In this document: positions 1 through 11,784 of the stretch, one piece after another
How the letters are laid out: each line of letters begins with the position of its first letter
Position numbering within the stretch: position 1 is the stretch's first letter
Assembly (NCBI GenBank): GCA_000499405.2
Contig: HG738140.1
Span: 6,308,158 to 6,372,157 of the forward strand
Direction: 5' to 3'
Source: Onchocerca volvulus
Taxonomy: Eukaryota; Nematoda; Chromadorea; Rhabditida; Onchocercidae
Length of the DNA: 64,000 bases
Made by a program: the position numbers and the translations under genes
The notes under the pieces: generated by a model
Told to the model about the DNA's origin: nothing
Databases searched by the model: none
The model's input: only the letters and a program-made list of their open reading frames with translations

Positions 1-490
1 TGGATTTAAAATATATTTATATTTTTTTGAAATATATGCATTGATTTATCATAACGAATCTCATAATTTTTATTGATTCTTTGCGTTTTTCTTTTCATTC
101 TCAATTTATGGAATGATAATTAAAAAACTAGGCGAATTTCTGAGAGTTTATTATTGAAAAAATATAAGTAAAATAATTCAGAAAAAAATTGTTCGTAAAA
201 TTTTCAAAAAAAAAAAAGAAAAGACTCATGAAAAATTTATATGAAATTTGAATATCCTATGTTTGCAAGCACGCGACTTAGTTGATTATATAGTGAGAAA
301 TGAATGAGTTGAGATTTACTTCCTTGATTGCTTCATATTTTTTTTGGGATGTAATCTGAATTGAGAAAATGTTGGGAAAATATCAATTTGGAAAAACTAA
401 GCTATTTCGTTATATTATATGTGAAGCAGAGATGATGATTTTCTTTTTTTAAAAAAAATTTTTTTTTTTTTGATAGATTAAAGCTGTAGA
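1..490. other. Upstream AT-rich region, no gene seen
   Basis: No coding signal is visible. The stretch lies upstream of the M6-family gene and holds homopolymer A and T runs, for example around 207-219 and 447-471. It probably contains promoter or intron sequence of that gene, but no specific element can be named. Confidence 0.5.
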
Positions 491-497
491 TTTCAGA
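491..497 (+). promoter_or_regulatory. Putative trans-splice or 5'UTR acceptor of M6-family gene
   Basis: TTTCAG ends at 496, 50 nt before the ATG at 547. No in-frame coding sequence precedes it, because a TAA stop lies in frame upstream of the ATG. It could accept the spliced leader or close a 5'UTR intron. Confidence 0.4.
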
Positions 498-546
498 TTA
501 GAACAGTATAATATATACTTAAGTGCTATATTATTCAACCGATAAG

Positions 547-3170
547 ATGGGCTTTCGCCCAACGTGGCGGCATCATAATGGAAAGCAAACAGATTACGAT
601 GTTGGAGATGAATGTCTTTCTCGAGTGCCATATGCTTCTATCATTGCGACATCCATGTGTGGTATTGGTGTAATACTTTTTACACTTGTTATGACCTGGG
701 CATCCAACGCATCCGTGGAACAAGCTCGTCGAATGCTGAACATGGACAACTTGCCATGGCTTGATAAAGTAATATATTTGAGCATAAATTGTATTAATTA
801 ATATATATATACAAAAAAAAAAACTCGCTTTTAAAATATTTCTTCTACAAACAGTTCAGATGTATTCTTATATAGGAATTTGTTATGTACGTTAATTCAA
901 AATATTTTTCTCACATTTTTTAGTTTTCATCTTTAACATTCAAAAGAATGACAACATCTGATCTGACATATGCATAATCTTTTCATGCCTATCCTTTAAT
1001 CCACATCCAAAAATAATCTAAGCCTAATCGTTAAATTTGGATATGATTGCAAAATGAAGTTTTGCAGTGCTAATATCATTTTATTTTTATCCATATTTGT
1101 TTTTAGCTTATTGCGAATAGAAATAGTCAATCGTAATGGAAGTATCCATTGCAAATTTCATATATTTGCTTTTTTCATTTGCAGATACAAATATTATTTA
1201 TTTGTGTCGCGGCATTGATGTCAATAACAGCTCTTATATTATTAAGCATTGCTGCCATGAGTACGGGTTCTACAAGAAAAGAACTTTATAGGTATATATA
1301 TTACGCATTTTTTTGCATCTTTTCTTTTCTTTTTCACAAATTTCTTTTTTTATTATAGCTTATTTTCGGCACGCTACGGAGTGATAGGCATAATACATTG
1401 CACATTGCTAAAATATTTATTGAGCATTTTATTACTTGATTTTATGAAGAAATAAGCTTAAAAGCAAAACGCACTATGAGAACATATCCTATTTCATGGC
1501 TTAACACAGTTGACGCTTTATACTTTCGTTTGTTTGGGGAATTAAAATCCTCATTATTTTTAAAATATAACTGAATAGACAAAGTTACTTGACGCCACTA
1601 AATAAACAAATATTTCATTTTTCTTTCTCCATTTATGTTTGTTAATTTTTGCATGTATGCAAGTTTTATCAGTTATCGGGGATCTCCTGCTGGAATATCC
1701 TGAGAAATGTGAATCAAATATTTCATTACAGATTCCCAAAATGATATAGTTGAAATATTGCCATTGCATGACAAGAAATAGATCAATGAATACTTCAGGT
1801 TAAGCAACAGTCTGTAACCAAATGAGCAGATAGATGTTTCATATTATTAAAATTTGTTATAATAAATAACCGAGTTAGCCCGGTTATTCCAAACTGTCTG
1901 CAATTGTATTTAATATGGAGTCATTGTATGTCATTAGAAGGGCAGATTTAAATTACTGGAGAGTGCTTTTAGTGATTTTGATTATTATTTTCAGGGGAAT
2001 GCGTGGTCGTATGGGAGGGAAATTGGCAAACGCATTTTCACTGATAACTGCATATCTGCTAAATATGTGTTGGTCTATTTGTTTTGCAGTTGTGGTTATT
2101 CTTTGTTTCGTATATTATATATTTACCTTTCTATGTTCATCGATATCATTCAACGATTCCGACTGTCTTGATTTTTCACTCTTTCAACCATTTATTCAGC
2201 AAATTTCCAAAGATTTAAGTTTCCTTTACTTTTCCTTTCCTTTTTATGATAAATTAAAGAGAAAACTAGTGATGAACAAGTTATTTGCACATACCTTATA
2301 TTAAAAAGAAATATATGATCTGGAATTATTAATCTTAGTTAGTTAAACTAAAAAGCGTTAAGCTGGAGTGTCTGCCTGTACTACTTCCTTCCTTGATTTT
2401 TGAGATTTTTTAAATATACCAGTTTTTGAATTTGAGATCCAATATGTAGTGGATATACTTAATATTTTTTTTTTTTTAGTCTTTGAAACTTTGTGGCGGC
2501 GATGTGCAGCAATTCTGTGCTCTTTCATGGAGTGCATTTGCATGGTATTTGATTGGTTTAATTTCTTGTTTAATAGTAATTAAAGGCCTGGAACATTTTA
2601 TGATATGCAGTGCTGCAAACTATGCTCACATCAGCAGTGGATTAAAGTATCTCGAATTGAGAGAGGTAAATTTTTGTTAATTAATTATATTGCAGCTTTT
2701 TTTTTAAGTAATAGGTGCAAGCAACAAGCAACAAAAATTTAGGATCTCACTGAAAGATTTTTCAGTTTCAGTGTGAAAACGACAGCCAAGAGTCTGAATA
2801 TGTTGACGGAGAATCTCATTCAAATATAGCCTGAGTTCTCATCATTGAAACTAAAAAATTATTTCAGATAATAATTCTTGTTCACTTATCATTTTTAAAA
2901 ATTTTTTCTATTGTTATGAAGAAATCTAAGGGAACAAAATATGTTGGGAAAAAAATTAATGATTTAGTGATTAACGTTACCGGAGACCATATTTCATGAT
3001 ATTGAAAGTGATTAAATGTTTGAATGAAGTATTCTGATATTAATTTCTAGTTGCTACTCTCGTCTGATGGTGATGTAGTTAAAGCTGATTTACGAACATC
3101 AGATTATCGAATGCGATCAAGAGTTGGAAACATTTCTTCATCGGATTATGGACCTCTCAATGCTAATTAA
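547..3170 (+). CDS. M6: M6 / proteolipid protein (PLP/DM20) family membrane protein
   Basis: Exons: 547-768, 1185-1291, 1995-about 2268, 2480-2665, 3051-3170; phases agree and give about 302 residues. The family comprises four-pass neuronal membrane glycoproteins that shape membrane domains and filopodia. Hydrophobic helices are seen at roughly residues 28-50 and 75-98, then a third in exon 3 and a fourth in exon 4. The third and fourth flank the large cysteine-bearing extracellular loop (DCLDFSLFQ, then LCGGDVQQFC) that matches the conserved loop of M6 proteins. The fourth helix ends in SAANYAHI, the family signature (SANWAYV in vertebrates). The exon 3 donor (CTA|GTGATG at 2269) is weak; a stronger upstream donor at 2110 would remove the first half of the loop. 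If 2268 is right, the loop has about 15 more residues between its cysteines than vertebrate M6. The start is the first ATG after an in-frame stop. Confidence 0.88.
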
Positions 3171-3945
3171 GAAAGGGAAAATAAGATTTACAAACTTGTG
3201 TATGCCTTATTAGCTATATCTTTCACAACGAACAACTACGTAATTATTTAATAACAATGAACCACAGTTATGCTTTTCATTTCGTCTGCGCTGGGGAAGA
3301 ACGCAAAGGAAGAAGAAAATTTTTATTCTAGAAAGCCTAAAAATAGGAATTAATGCTAATTATATATTTATCTCTTGCTATCGATATTTTTGTTTGGATT
3401 GAGTCTCTTCTTTTGACGGAAAAAGATTTGAAAGTGCTTTTGAAAAAGTTCCTTTCTTATTTCATGATTCTTCACTTGCTGTCATCTGCAGATTTGTCTT
3501 TCCGGTAATGTTTTTATCGACTTTTCATCCATATTTGCTCTTATGATTTGATTGGTGATTTATAGCAATCTGTAAAACCTTAAGTATTTATTTAAATTTT
3601 GCTGTATGTTTTTATAGGCAATTATACTTATCAATTTTCACTTTCATATGAATGCATATCAGTAATATCGTTTCTTTCATTTCCTCATTTTCATGATAAA
3701 ATAAATTCTTTTCTTTTTACTACTTGAAGCAGTTTTTTTTTGTCGCTCAATTTGATACTTCTATCACATGGAAAATATGCTGCAAAGAATATAGAAACTG
3801 ACAGATCAAAAGGAGTGGAGAATATATAGGATTCTAAGATTTGTGATATATACATTAAGAATGTGAAGTTAGGCGTCGTTTTATTCATTTGTTTATCATC
3901 TGACAAAAAAAAAGGAATTTCTTTATTGATTTGTTTAGCTCGTGC
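3171..3945. other. Intergenic between M6-family and BLOC1S4-like genes
   Basis: This 775 bp stretch between two plus-strand genes shows no coding signal. It must hold the M6 3'UTR and the start region of the next gene. The gap is long for a nematode operon, though co-transcription cannot be excluded by eye. Confidence 0.5.
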
Positions 3946-5703
3946 ATGTTGGAAACGGACAGTATCGAGCCACCAAAGGAAATTGTTAAGAACGATCTTT
4001 CTACTTTATCAAACAATATTATTAGTTGCATTTCAGCTGTTTCATTAAAAGTTCGTCTCTAATTTCTTATATTATCCAAGACCTTAATTTGCCAAATTCT
4101 TCAATTCTTCATATATAAAATAGTGAATTGTTTCGACGTTTCAGGTTGGTAGTGATAAAGAGACGATAAGTTGTGTTGAAGAGTGTGTTATTGCCACTGA
4201 AGAACTGCAAACATTGGGTGGATTGGTGAGAACAGATATAAAAGCCGTTTGTGACAGTGTAACAGCGATTAACGAGCAAATTGAACAACTTGAAAGTTTG
4301 TTCCGAAACATAGATCATTTGGAAGGATTCGTTAAGCAGGTACTTTCGACAAGATTTCTAAGTTGTAGTAATATGACGAATTATGAGAAGATTATCATTA
4401 AATAAAATAATCGATAGAAGAAAACTTCCAAATTACATTTTAAAGTCATTTAAACCATATTCCATTGTTTGTTAAAGAAATCAAATATTAATTATGCCAT
4501 ATTCAATGCAGCTCAATCTATATTTTTTTGTTAAAATGTTGCATTCATACAAACATCACATAGATCTGTTCCTGCAAGTAAATCTATTCTCGATTTTCTC
4601 ACAGAAGCTATTAGTTGGATTTCAGAAAAAGGAGCAATTAACCCTTTTGGAATACGAGTTAACTAAAGCAGAAAAGTTTCAAAAAAGCAAGAGGAAATGG
4701 AAACAAGAAATAGAAAAAGCTTAGTGGAAACTGCGAAGGATGAAAAAGGTTTGGTCCGTGCATGTTGCACTCTTAAAGAAATATTGCAGTGCTTGTATGT
4801 ATTTTTTCTGTTCAGTTAATGATTTCATGAAATTATTTCTCAGAATTACCGGATTTTATTGAAATCGAAAAAGACAGTGAAGATGATAGTCCAATGGAGA
4901 TTTCGTCAAAGGTACAATGTAAAATGCCTGTGACAGAAAACATTTCAAATTTGAAGGTATATGTATGTTTTGTTTGTCAATTCTTGATTTATCGTCTGAG
5001 ACAAGAAAAAAAATATTAAGACTAGGAAATGAAAATGTAAAACGGGGCGCTCGTAAAAGCTTTCAGTAGTATTTGATTTTCTTAGGGTGAAAAATACATT
5101 TTTCAGAGTAAAAAAGTAAAGAAGAAGACAAAACGGCAGAAGTACAAAGTGATCAAACTGAATGAATGCATATACAAATCAGAAACTAAGTAAGGCATTA
5201 ATTATTCCGTGGAATGTATTATTATAATTCAAAATTGACCATTAAATTATTTAAAATGAATCCAGTTATATGTATTTATCTCCATGTGAGGAAAAAAAAT
5301 TTTTAGAACTTCAACCTTCAAAGTTGTTCCACTGTCAGTATCGCCACCACAACCATCATTCAATTTTCGAGCTCAATTGCTCCAAAAAAGAACAAAGAAT
5401 CAAAGGCTTACAAGTAAGTCGTACTTTGTTTTTTTGTATTTCATTCAGAGAAAGTTTCTTTTTTAAGCTATTAGACCTCTTCCATACTATAAGCACTAAA
5501 CGAACTTTTTGAATTTTGTCGCCATATCTTTTACCCATATCTTCACTTGATTCATAGTGATACTTACTTACTTACTACATGCAGCTATTTTCTACTTCTC
5601 CCCACTGATATTGTAGTCTTCGGGTTGCTTCGAAACCCTCAAAAATCGAAAAACGCGAAATGACACTTTTGTTTCATTTCAGAAATGGAGCAGGCTGGTT
5701 TAA
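3946..5703 (+). CDS. BLOC1S4: BLOC-1 subunit 4 (cappuccino)-like protein, apparent frameshift
   Basis: Exons: 3946-4050, 4145-4339, 4626-4748, 4844-4956, 5107-5189, 5266-5413, 5683-5703. BLOC-1 is a coiled-coil complex acting in endosome and lysosome-related organelle biogenesis (gut granules in nematodes). Exon 2 is helical and ends IDHLEGFVKQ, like the IDRLEAFVK end of the family's core helix; exon 3 continues with TLLEYELTKAE at the same spacing as in the human protein. A charged, lysine-rich C-terminal extension follows (exons 4-7), unlike the short vertebrate tail. Oddity: exon 3 stays open in one frame to a TAG at 4722, but a coherent protein and the downstream splice phase both require one extra base at the A6 run 4681-4686. 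With it, the product would be about 262 residues. An assembly error or a real lesion is possible. Exons 6-7 rest on splice phase alone. Confidence 0.72.
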
Positions 5704-5983
5704 AACATAAAAACAAATGGTTTGCGGCAACAAGACGCGGATGTCATTGAAATTGTGTTATATTTAATGCAAAAGCTTGGTTATAACAAAATACAAAATT
5801 CATCTGTTATAATTGTCAGTTAAGTTCATTCTCGACAAATTACAAATTACAGTGTCATTTGAACCATCGCTAGCCAAATCAATGGTCCGCAAAAAAAAAA
5901 ACAGAAATTATATAAAATCGGAATAGGAACCGAAAAATAAATATATCAACGAACTGAATTCAATAATCACTTAGTACAATATT
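5704..5983. other. Convergent 3' intergenic region
   Basis: 280 bp separate the stop codons of the BLOC1S4-like (+) and LUC7-like (-) genes. No gene is seen. Both 3'UTRs must lie here and may overlap. Confidence 0.6.
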
Positions 5984-8900
5984 TTATCGGCGATCACGGC
6001 TCCGGCGTCTGAAATTTATTTTTTCGCATCTTCAGAATATAACTCATTTCTACTAAACTAAAGATACTTAACTGGAAATTAAACTTCAAGCATTTTTAAA
6101 CATGTTTTAAACTTCAGACGCGAATGTAAGCATCCATATCGTAAGTGGCCGTCATATTTATTATGATATTTCGTACGATCAAAACAGTGTATGAAAGTGT
6201 ATACGAAAAAAAAAAAAAAAAAAAAAAAAAACCAGTTATAGCTTACGTAGCATTCTTCTAAGAATCGCTAGACATCTAATGGTCCTGTCAGTCCAATTCT
6301 TGTGTAATATGATTCTCAATCATTCGACCGTAGCAAAAAACTTTTTAAGCAAAAAATCTCTAATATAAGCAAAAACGTCTTGTTTTACAAGCGACACAAA
6401 GAATAAAATCTAAGCGAATTACGCTTTGCTAAGAGCTTGTAGTAATACCTTTCACGATCGCTTCGTCTTGAATCCCATTCTCGATCACGGGAAAAGCGAG
6501 GGGAGCGAGACCAACGTCGCGGCGAACGACTGCAAGATTTGCTTTGAACGAGGAATTTGTACCAGCTATATTTCAGACTCCTCCCAAAATTTAACTTATC
6601 AACATAATGGATCCATTTTCCTCAATCTTTTTGTTTATACACCTCATTCCCTATAATCAACGTGTCACTACTAAGCGAACTCTTAAAAGCTTATAGAAAC
6701 CGTCAGCAGGAAATGCGGAAATCAAGAAAATTTCAGTTAGAGAATAGGAAAACTAAACCTTCGTTTTCGTTCACGATCCCTATCACGCGAACGATCTCCA
6801 TTATGATCACGGTCCCGATCCCGGTCTCTGTCTCTTTCTCGGTCGCGAGAATCATAATCACGTTCTCGACCGCGATAATCTCGATCCCTTCTGTCCCGGT
6901 CACTGAAAAACACAGCTGTATTCCACGAACAGTAATATTTCTTCATATTTTATATAATATTTACGAATTGACGAGGAAGAAAAAAAAAAAAAAAAAAAAT
7001 CTACCTTCTATCATCTCGTGGACTTCCCAGACCAAGTCGAACTTTTTTCCATTCAGCGCGTCTTTCTTCAACTGTTTTCTACAAAAAATAATTAATTGAT
7101 TTTCTTTAACTGGTACTACAAAAATATGACAGTCTACCATACTCTGCCTTGGAAATATTTGAAATGAATAATAACTAATAACAATTTGACTATGCTAATG
7201 ATATGGGAACTTGAATTCTGCATTTGTCTTTATTGCTTATAACAGCGTAATCTCGCACACAAAAATGCATTTAGAAATCTCAAATATTCACTTGAAAGTA
7301 AAAAAAAAAAAAAAAAAAAACCTTCATTTCGGCATAATGTTCACGAATGATTTCCATACCACAGTGCATCTTACCACCATAATGATCTGCTAAACGTGTT
7401 TCATGTTCCATCAGACTAAGCTGTGCTCCACACATATCACATACACGAAGTCTTACTTGTGGTGTATTCAATACTGTTCGTACGTCATTCTCAAAGCAGA
7501 AATATATTAGAAAATACAATGAACCATTTGAAATTATGTATAATTTTAGTTTCGAATAGCCTTCTCTCATCAGCCAACAATTGGAAATGTTTTCTTGAGA
7601 AGGTCAAAGCTTCCAAGAAATATATCCTACATCATTTAACTTTAAAGCTTCCACACTGCGATGAAACAAACAAAATATATTTGAGTAAGGAAATACAAAT
7701 AATCTAAATATTTCGAACTATTAATTGAGAAACTGTAAAAAAGAGAGAAAAAGAAAAAAAAAATAATAGCAACGATTAAGATAAATGAACTTTACCTCGA
7801 GATCCCGTTTCTTTCTTTTATATTCTTCAATAGTTTTCGATAATTCCATAGCTTCCTCTACTTTACCCTCATTTCCCAATGCTTCCATTTTCACAATTGT
7901 TGTCCCAATCTTCTCACCTAATTCCCCAATCATTTGTGTCTACAATGAAAACTTCACAGATTAAAATCCAAATTATTTGAAAATCTTTACAAATTTCAAT
8001 GAAACGAAAACCTTTAGAATTTCTGCTTGATCAATCTCATTTTCGCAATCCTTCTTCAATTTCTCTTTTGTCCGTTCAATTTCTTTATCAACGATACGAA
8101 TTGCCTCTTCTAGTCTTTCAAAACCCTGTAATTTCCAATTCTTTTACATAACTGTTTAAAAAATTAAGAAGCATAATAAATCTTCAACAAATTGGATGAA
8201 CAATTCCAAGATGCAAACATGAATGAACAACAAAAAGGAATAGGAAAAAGCATAATGAACAAAAAAAAAGGCAAAAACAGACAATCAGTAGAAGAGCTGA
8301 ACCGGGATGGAGAACGCGCTGCAGACAAATCCAATCAGCTGCAAAATTTCATTACCGACGAAAATTTCTACTGGCCCACAATTTGTCAACACCTATTGCT
8401 TGATTTGCTACTGTTACACGAAGAACAACGATTTTTCATTTTACTATCAAAATTCGAGAATTAAAGTGACGCTTCAAAATGAGACATAGATGCAGCCAGA
8501 AAAAAGCAAAATCATTTTTTCTTTAAATTTTTTCTTTCACAGTCTAAAGAAATTTCAACAACAGTGGACATACGAATTCCCATTATGTTTTTCGAACGAT
8601 GATTGAAAGAGTTTCTCGGTATTTGCACGAAGGGCACTCTCTCTTTCACATGCATAAAACAACAACAATACCTAAAGTAAGAAAACTAAACAACTTGTTC
8701 CGATAATAATTTAACGGCCCATACTATTGTTTGATGGACATTCGCTGTTACCATATTTTCAACACCAAAAATACGACAAAAGCGCTCAATGAAAACTATC
8801 TGTGCCGCCCATTTTAGCAACATTAATTTATTATAGTTGAAAACTTCGAAGTATCCTAGAGCTGAGAATCTCAAAATTGCTACAAAAAAAAGAAAAACAA

Positions 8901-9779
8901 ACAGAAATATTCTCATAAAGATATCTTTCTAAAAGGGACATATTATCACGCAGATGTTTCAGCATCACTCATTTAACACGGCATTATGATGTGCCCGAAA
9001 ATGGTAGTAAGGAAAATTGGGCTGAAAATATGTCACTTATAACATTAAATATGAAAATGACTGCAACATACATCAATATCGTAAAAATGATCTTTTAGCT
9101 TTTGAGCATTCTCGTAATCGGCTTTGTGGGCGCTTTCGTGAATCTGAAATTAAGGAAAGATAATTTCGAACATTTAATCAGAAAAAGTTATTTTTCCTAA
9201 GATTCAATTCATTCTACTTTTTAAATCCTCCGGACCGAAAATTCTATGCTGAAATCCCCGTGCAAGAGAATAAGAACTATAACCATAAATCGATCCGGCC
9301 GTATCCTACACTTTTGACTATAAGGACTTGTAGTAGTAGCGGCTTATATCTATGCGACTAACCATAATTCACCATTAGTGCAAATTGACAGATTATATAA
9401 AACTTGCTTAAAACCCACACAAAATAATTCAGAATCAAATTTGTTAGAAAAGTTGTTTTTTAGTTCGCGCTATATCAGTCTATATTCTACAGAGAAAGTC
9501 TTGGAATGCGTGTTGAACTAATACAGTCCAGGAAAACATAATGTTTATGAATAACTAGCTTACAATTCACATCAACAAAATAATATATTAAAAATAAACC
9601 TTATTGCAAGCAACGAGTGATTCCAGACGAGTATCAGCCAGGATTTCATGTGGACAGCAACCAAGAAGAAAAGCTCGGCATACGGTATGATGGTTGTAAG
9701 GTACGAGGCGTCGACCTTCCTCTTCTGCTCGATTTGTCCCCATGAGCTGGTTGATCATATCCCGCATTTCAGCCGTCAT
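5984..9779 (-). CDS. LUC7L: LUC7-like U1 snRNP-associated splicing factor with RS tail
   Basis: Exons (5' to 3'): 9600-9779, 9072-9143, 8012-8125, 7796-7939, 7322-7489, 7005-7078, 6759-6902, 6449-6529, 5984-6008. All phases agree; 333 residues. LUC7 proteins bind U1 snRNP and influence 5' splice-site choice. The first CCCH zinc finger spans residues about 34-62 (VCRAFLLGCCPHE ... VACNKIHESAH), followed by KADYE. A coiled region follows, then the second, C2H2-type finger (LRVCDMCG with histidines near 206 and 212, ADHYGGKMH). The C-terminus is rich in RD, RE and RS dipeptides, encoded in four short exons. The length is within the range of animal LUC7L proteins. Several introns start with long T tracts, and the 946 bp third-from-start intron (8126-9071) contains a separate candidate small ORF. 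Confidence 0.95.
6206..6231. repeat. Poly(A) homopolymer, 26 nt
   Basis: Uninterrupted run of A within the last LUC7-like intron (T-rich on the sense strand). Such runs are prone to length error. Confidence 0.9.
8686..8916 (-). CDS. Candidate small ORF nested in LUC7 intron (76 aa)
   Basis: An ORF of 76 codons lies on the LUC7 sense strand inside the 8126-9071 intron. Twelve nt upstream of the ATG there is a CTTTTAG acceptor-like site, the same layout as the putative trans-spliced genes here. The N-terminus is strongly hydrophobic (MRIFLFVFLFFVAILRFSAL), like a signal peptide or anchor. The rest (for example AAQIVFIERFCRIFGVENM) looks like amphipathic helix. No family is recognised. Neighbouring open segments on the same strand (about 8560-8680 and 8940-9000) also look non-random and could be further exons or a decayed gene. 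The antisense strand is partly open as well, so this is only a candidate. Confidence 0.3.
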   Translation of the reverse strand: MRIFLFVFLFFVAILRFSALGYFEVFNYNKLMLLKWAAQIVFIERFCRIFGVENMVTANVHQTIVWAVKLLSEQVV

Positions 9780-9783
9780 TCTG

Positions 9784-9796
9784 CTCTCACTTACTG
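9784..9796 (-). promoter_or_regulatory. Putative spliced-leader acceptor of LUC7-like gene
   Basis: TTTCAG (minus strand, AG at 9795-9794) sits 14 nt upstream of the start codon with no upstream exon visible. This is the usual position of an SL trans-splice acceptor in nematodes. Confidence 0.55.
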
Positions 9797-10411
9797 AAAT
9801 TTGATAACTTTAAGAGTAAATGATATTTACAGAGATTATCATGTCACAATTGATTCAAAACATACTGTACCATTGATTAAACCATTAATTATTGATCCGA
9901 TCGATTTATATAATTTTGAGACCAATATAGCTAAAGCATAAATATCCTTTTATTGTTCATCTTCACCTATTCCCGTGAATATTATCTTACACATCAAATC
10001 ACCTAGACCCAAAATCCCATCCTAAAGTTTCTGCGTAACATAACCCAATCATAAGAGCAATCATAAACCGGCCCAGTCATACCCCACATCTCGACTGTAA
10101 ATCGGAACTCAACCACTCCGCCAAACTACTCGCTCAACTATTCCTTAAAATGATCAAACTACAAATGTATTCCATAAAATGCATCCCATCGTTACTCTCG
10201 ATTGGTCTCTATGAAAACTCCCATCTCGCCATGATATTTTTGACACAAATTGTCATCCGGCTTGTCGAGATCGGCCCACTGACACTGCAATGGGAACAGT
10301 TCAAGTTCGGGATCTTTTTATCTATGCGTTGGTGTAGAGGTTCAACTTTAGAGTTTTTGCACTGATGCAGCAATAGTAACTTTTTGAAGTTCAAAACAAC
10401 ACAGCAGTAAC

Positions 10412-10477
10412 AACAATCCGACAATTCAGTTGAGCAGTATTAGTAACAATCCGGCAATTCAGCTGAGCAGTATTCAT
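10412..10477. repeat. 33-bp tandem duplication, two copies
   Basis: Two adjacent 33-bp units (10412-10444 and 10445-10477), each beginning AACAATCCG and containing CAATTCAG(T/C)TGAGCAGTATT, with only a few mismatches. Confidence 0.85.
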
Positions 10478-11649
10478 ATGAGCAATGATGGAAGGAATAA
10501 TCCAGTGATCAGTTTACTTATTTATTCTCTATATTCACTTGTAACGTAGCGAAAAAACAAAAAGCGTTGAATGCTATATGCGAAATGAACTTCTAAGAAA
10601 ATGATTAGTTCTCAATCATTACATATAAATTGCTGTAATAACACAATTTATCCCAAAGGTTCCAAGTATTTTTGTTTCTGATTTATATAATTCCATGTAT
10701 AAATCACATGGGTATTCATCTTATTTCACATTAAGAAATAAATCAATTTCTAATAATTCATTCTAGAATCTTAATATATTTTAATAAATTCTAACATTGT
10801 CAATTTCATGGCTGTTTTATAATGCAAGGCAAGAAATGGATAAAAAGGATATGAAATAATAATTTATTATTGTCTTCATCGATAACTGCGTATAATTAGC
10901 AATAATTTTTTTTTTAGTAAAAATTGATTCTTTCAATTCTATTATGAATAAAAAACAATTATGGAAAATTTGGAAAGTAATGAAAGACTTGAGAAAACCT
11001 ATGCCATTATTATTATCCAGCTTTTTAATCGAAATTATCATTTTCCAGAATGTGTAATAATTTAAAATATTTTATTTCGTGTTATAAGCGTATTATATTA
11101 TCAATAAGAAAATTTTAATATATTCTTTTGTTCTGATGTTAATTTTAGAAATTTGTTGAAATGATGGCATTCTGATAGTAGTTTTATGTTTTCCATTTCT
11201 AATTTATTCCTATATTCAATGAAATATTGACTTAATGCTTTTTCCTTTTTTCCTCAATTGCTGGCAGAAACAATAAATCATTAAAGAATTTTGCAAATTA
11301 TAATATTATTTGAAATAATACAAATTAGATGCTTTCTGAAATGTAATCTAAAAATCAATTAATCGTCTATTTGATTTTTATTCCCACTTTTCTTTAGAAA
11401 AAAATCACATTTGTAAAGAAATAATTCTGAAAATGTTAGAGAAAACTTTACGATAAATTTTATCCATGTACTGAAAAACATTCATGATAACAATCAGTCA
11501 TGATTTATGCTATCAATTAATAATGTTACTCTTTCATATCTATCAGTAAAAATTATCCTCCCAGATGCTTATCACTATTAAATCTGTAAATTTAATAGTA
11601 CAATAATCCTCATCAAAATTGTCGATTGATTCAACTAGAAGAAAGGATG

Positions 11650-11674
11650 TTTTTTTTTTTTTTTTTTTTTTTTT
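11650..11674. repeat. Poly(T) homopolymer, 25 nt
   Basis: Uninterrupted T run just downstream of the PCS stop codon (A-rich on the PCS sense strand). Confidence 0.9.
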
Positions 11675-11784
11675 CTAATCTCATGCAAAGTACTAAATAT
11701 TTTCCTCTAATTAAGCTTTAAAAGAAACAAAAGAAAAAAAACAATCAATCAACGGGAAATAAATGGAGTGATAAGATAGTTATC

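Larger units (their letters stand above)
9797..11784. other. Intergenic between LUC7-like and PCS genes
   Basis: No convincing gene. Part of it (about 9950-10350) is less AT-rich and C-rich on the plus strand, but all frames are short. It holds a 33-bp tandem repeat and a long T run, listed separately. The left end is the LUC7-like promoter; the right end carries the PCS 3' region. Confidence 0.5.

Noticed and set aside
4494..4724. ORF starting at 4494 as an independent gene
   Set aside because: The first part is intron; only 4626 onward is coding, as exon 3 of the BLOC1S4-like gene.
6662..7099. 145-codon plus-strand ORF
   Set aside because: Antisense shadow of the RD/RS-rich exons of the LUC7-like gene; the periodic sequence keeps the opposite strand open.
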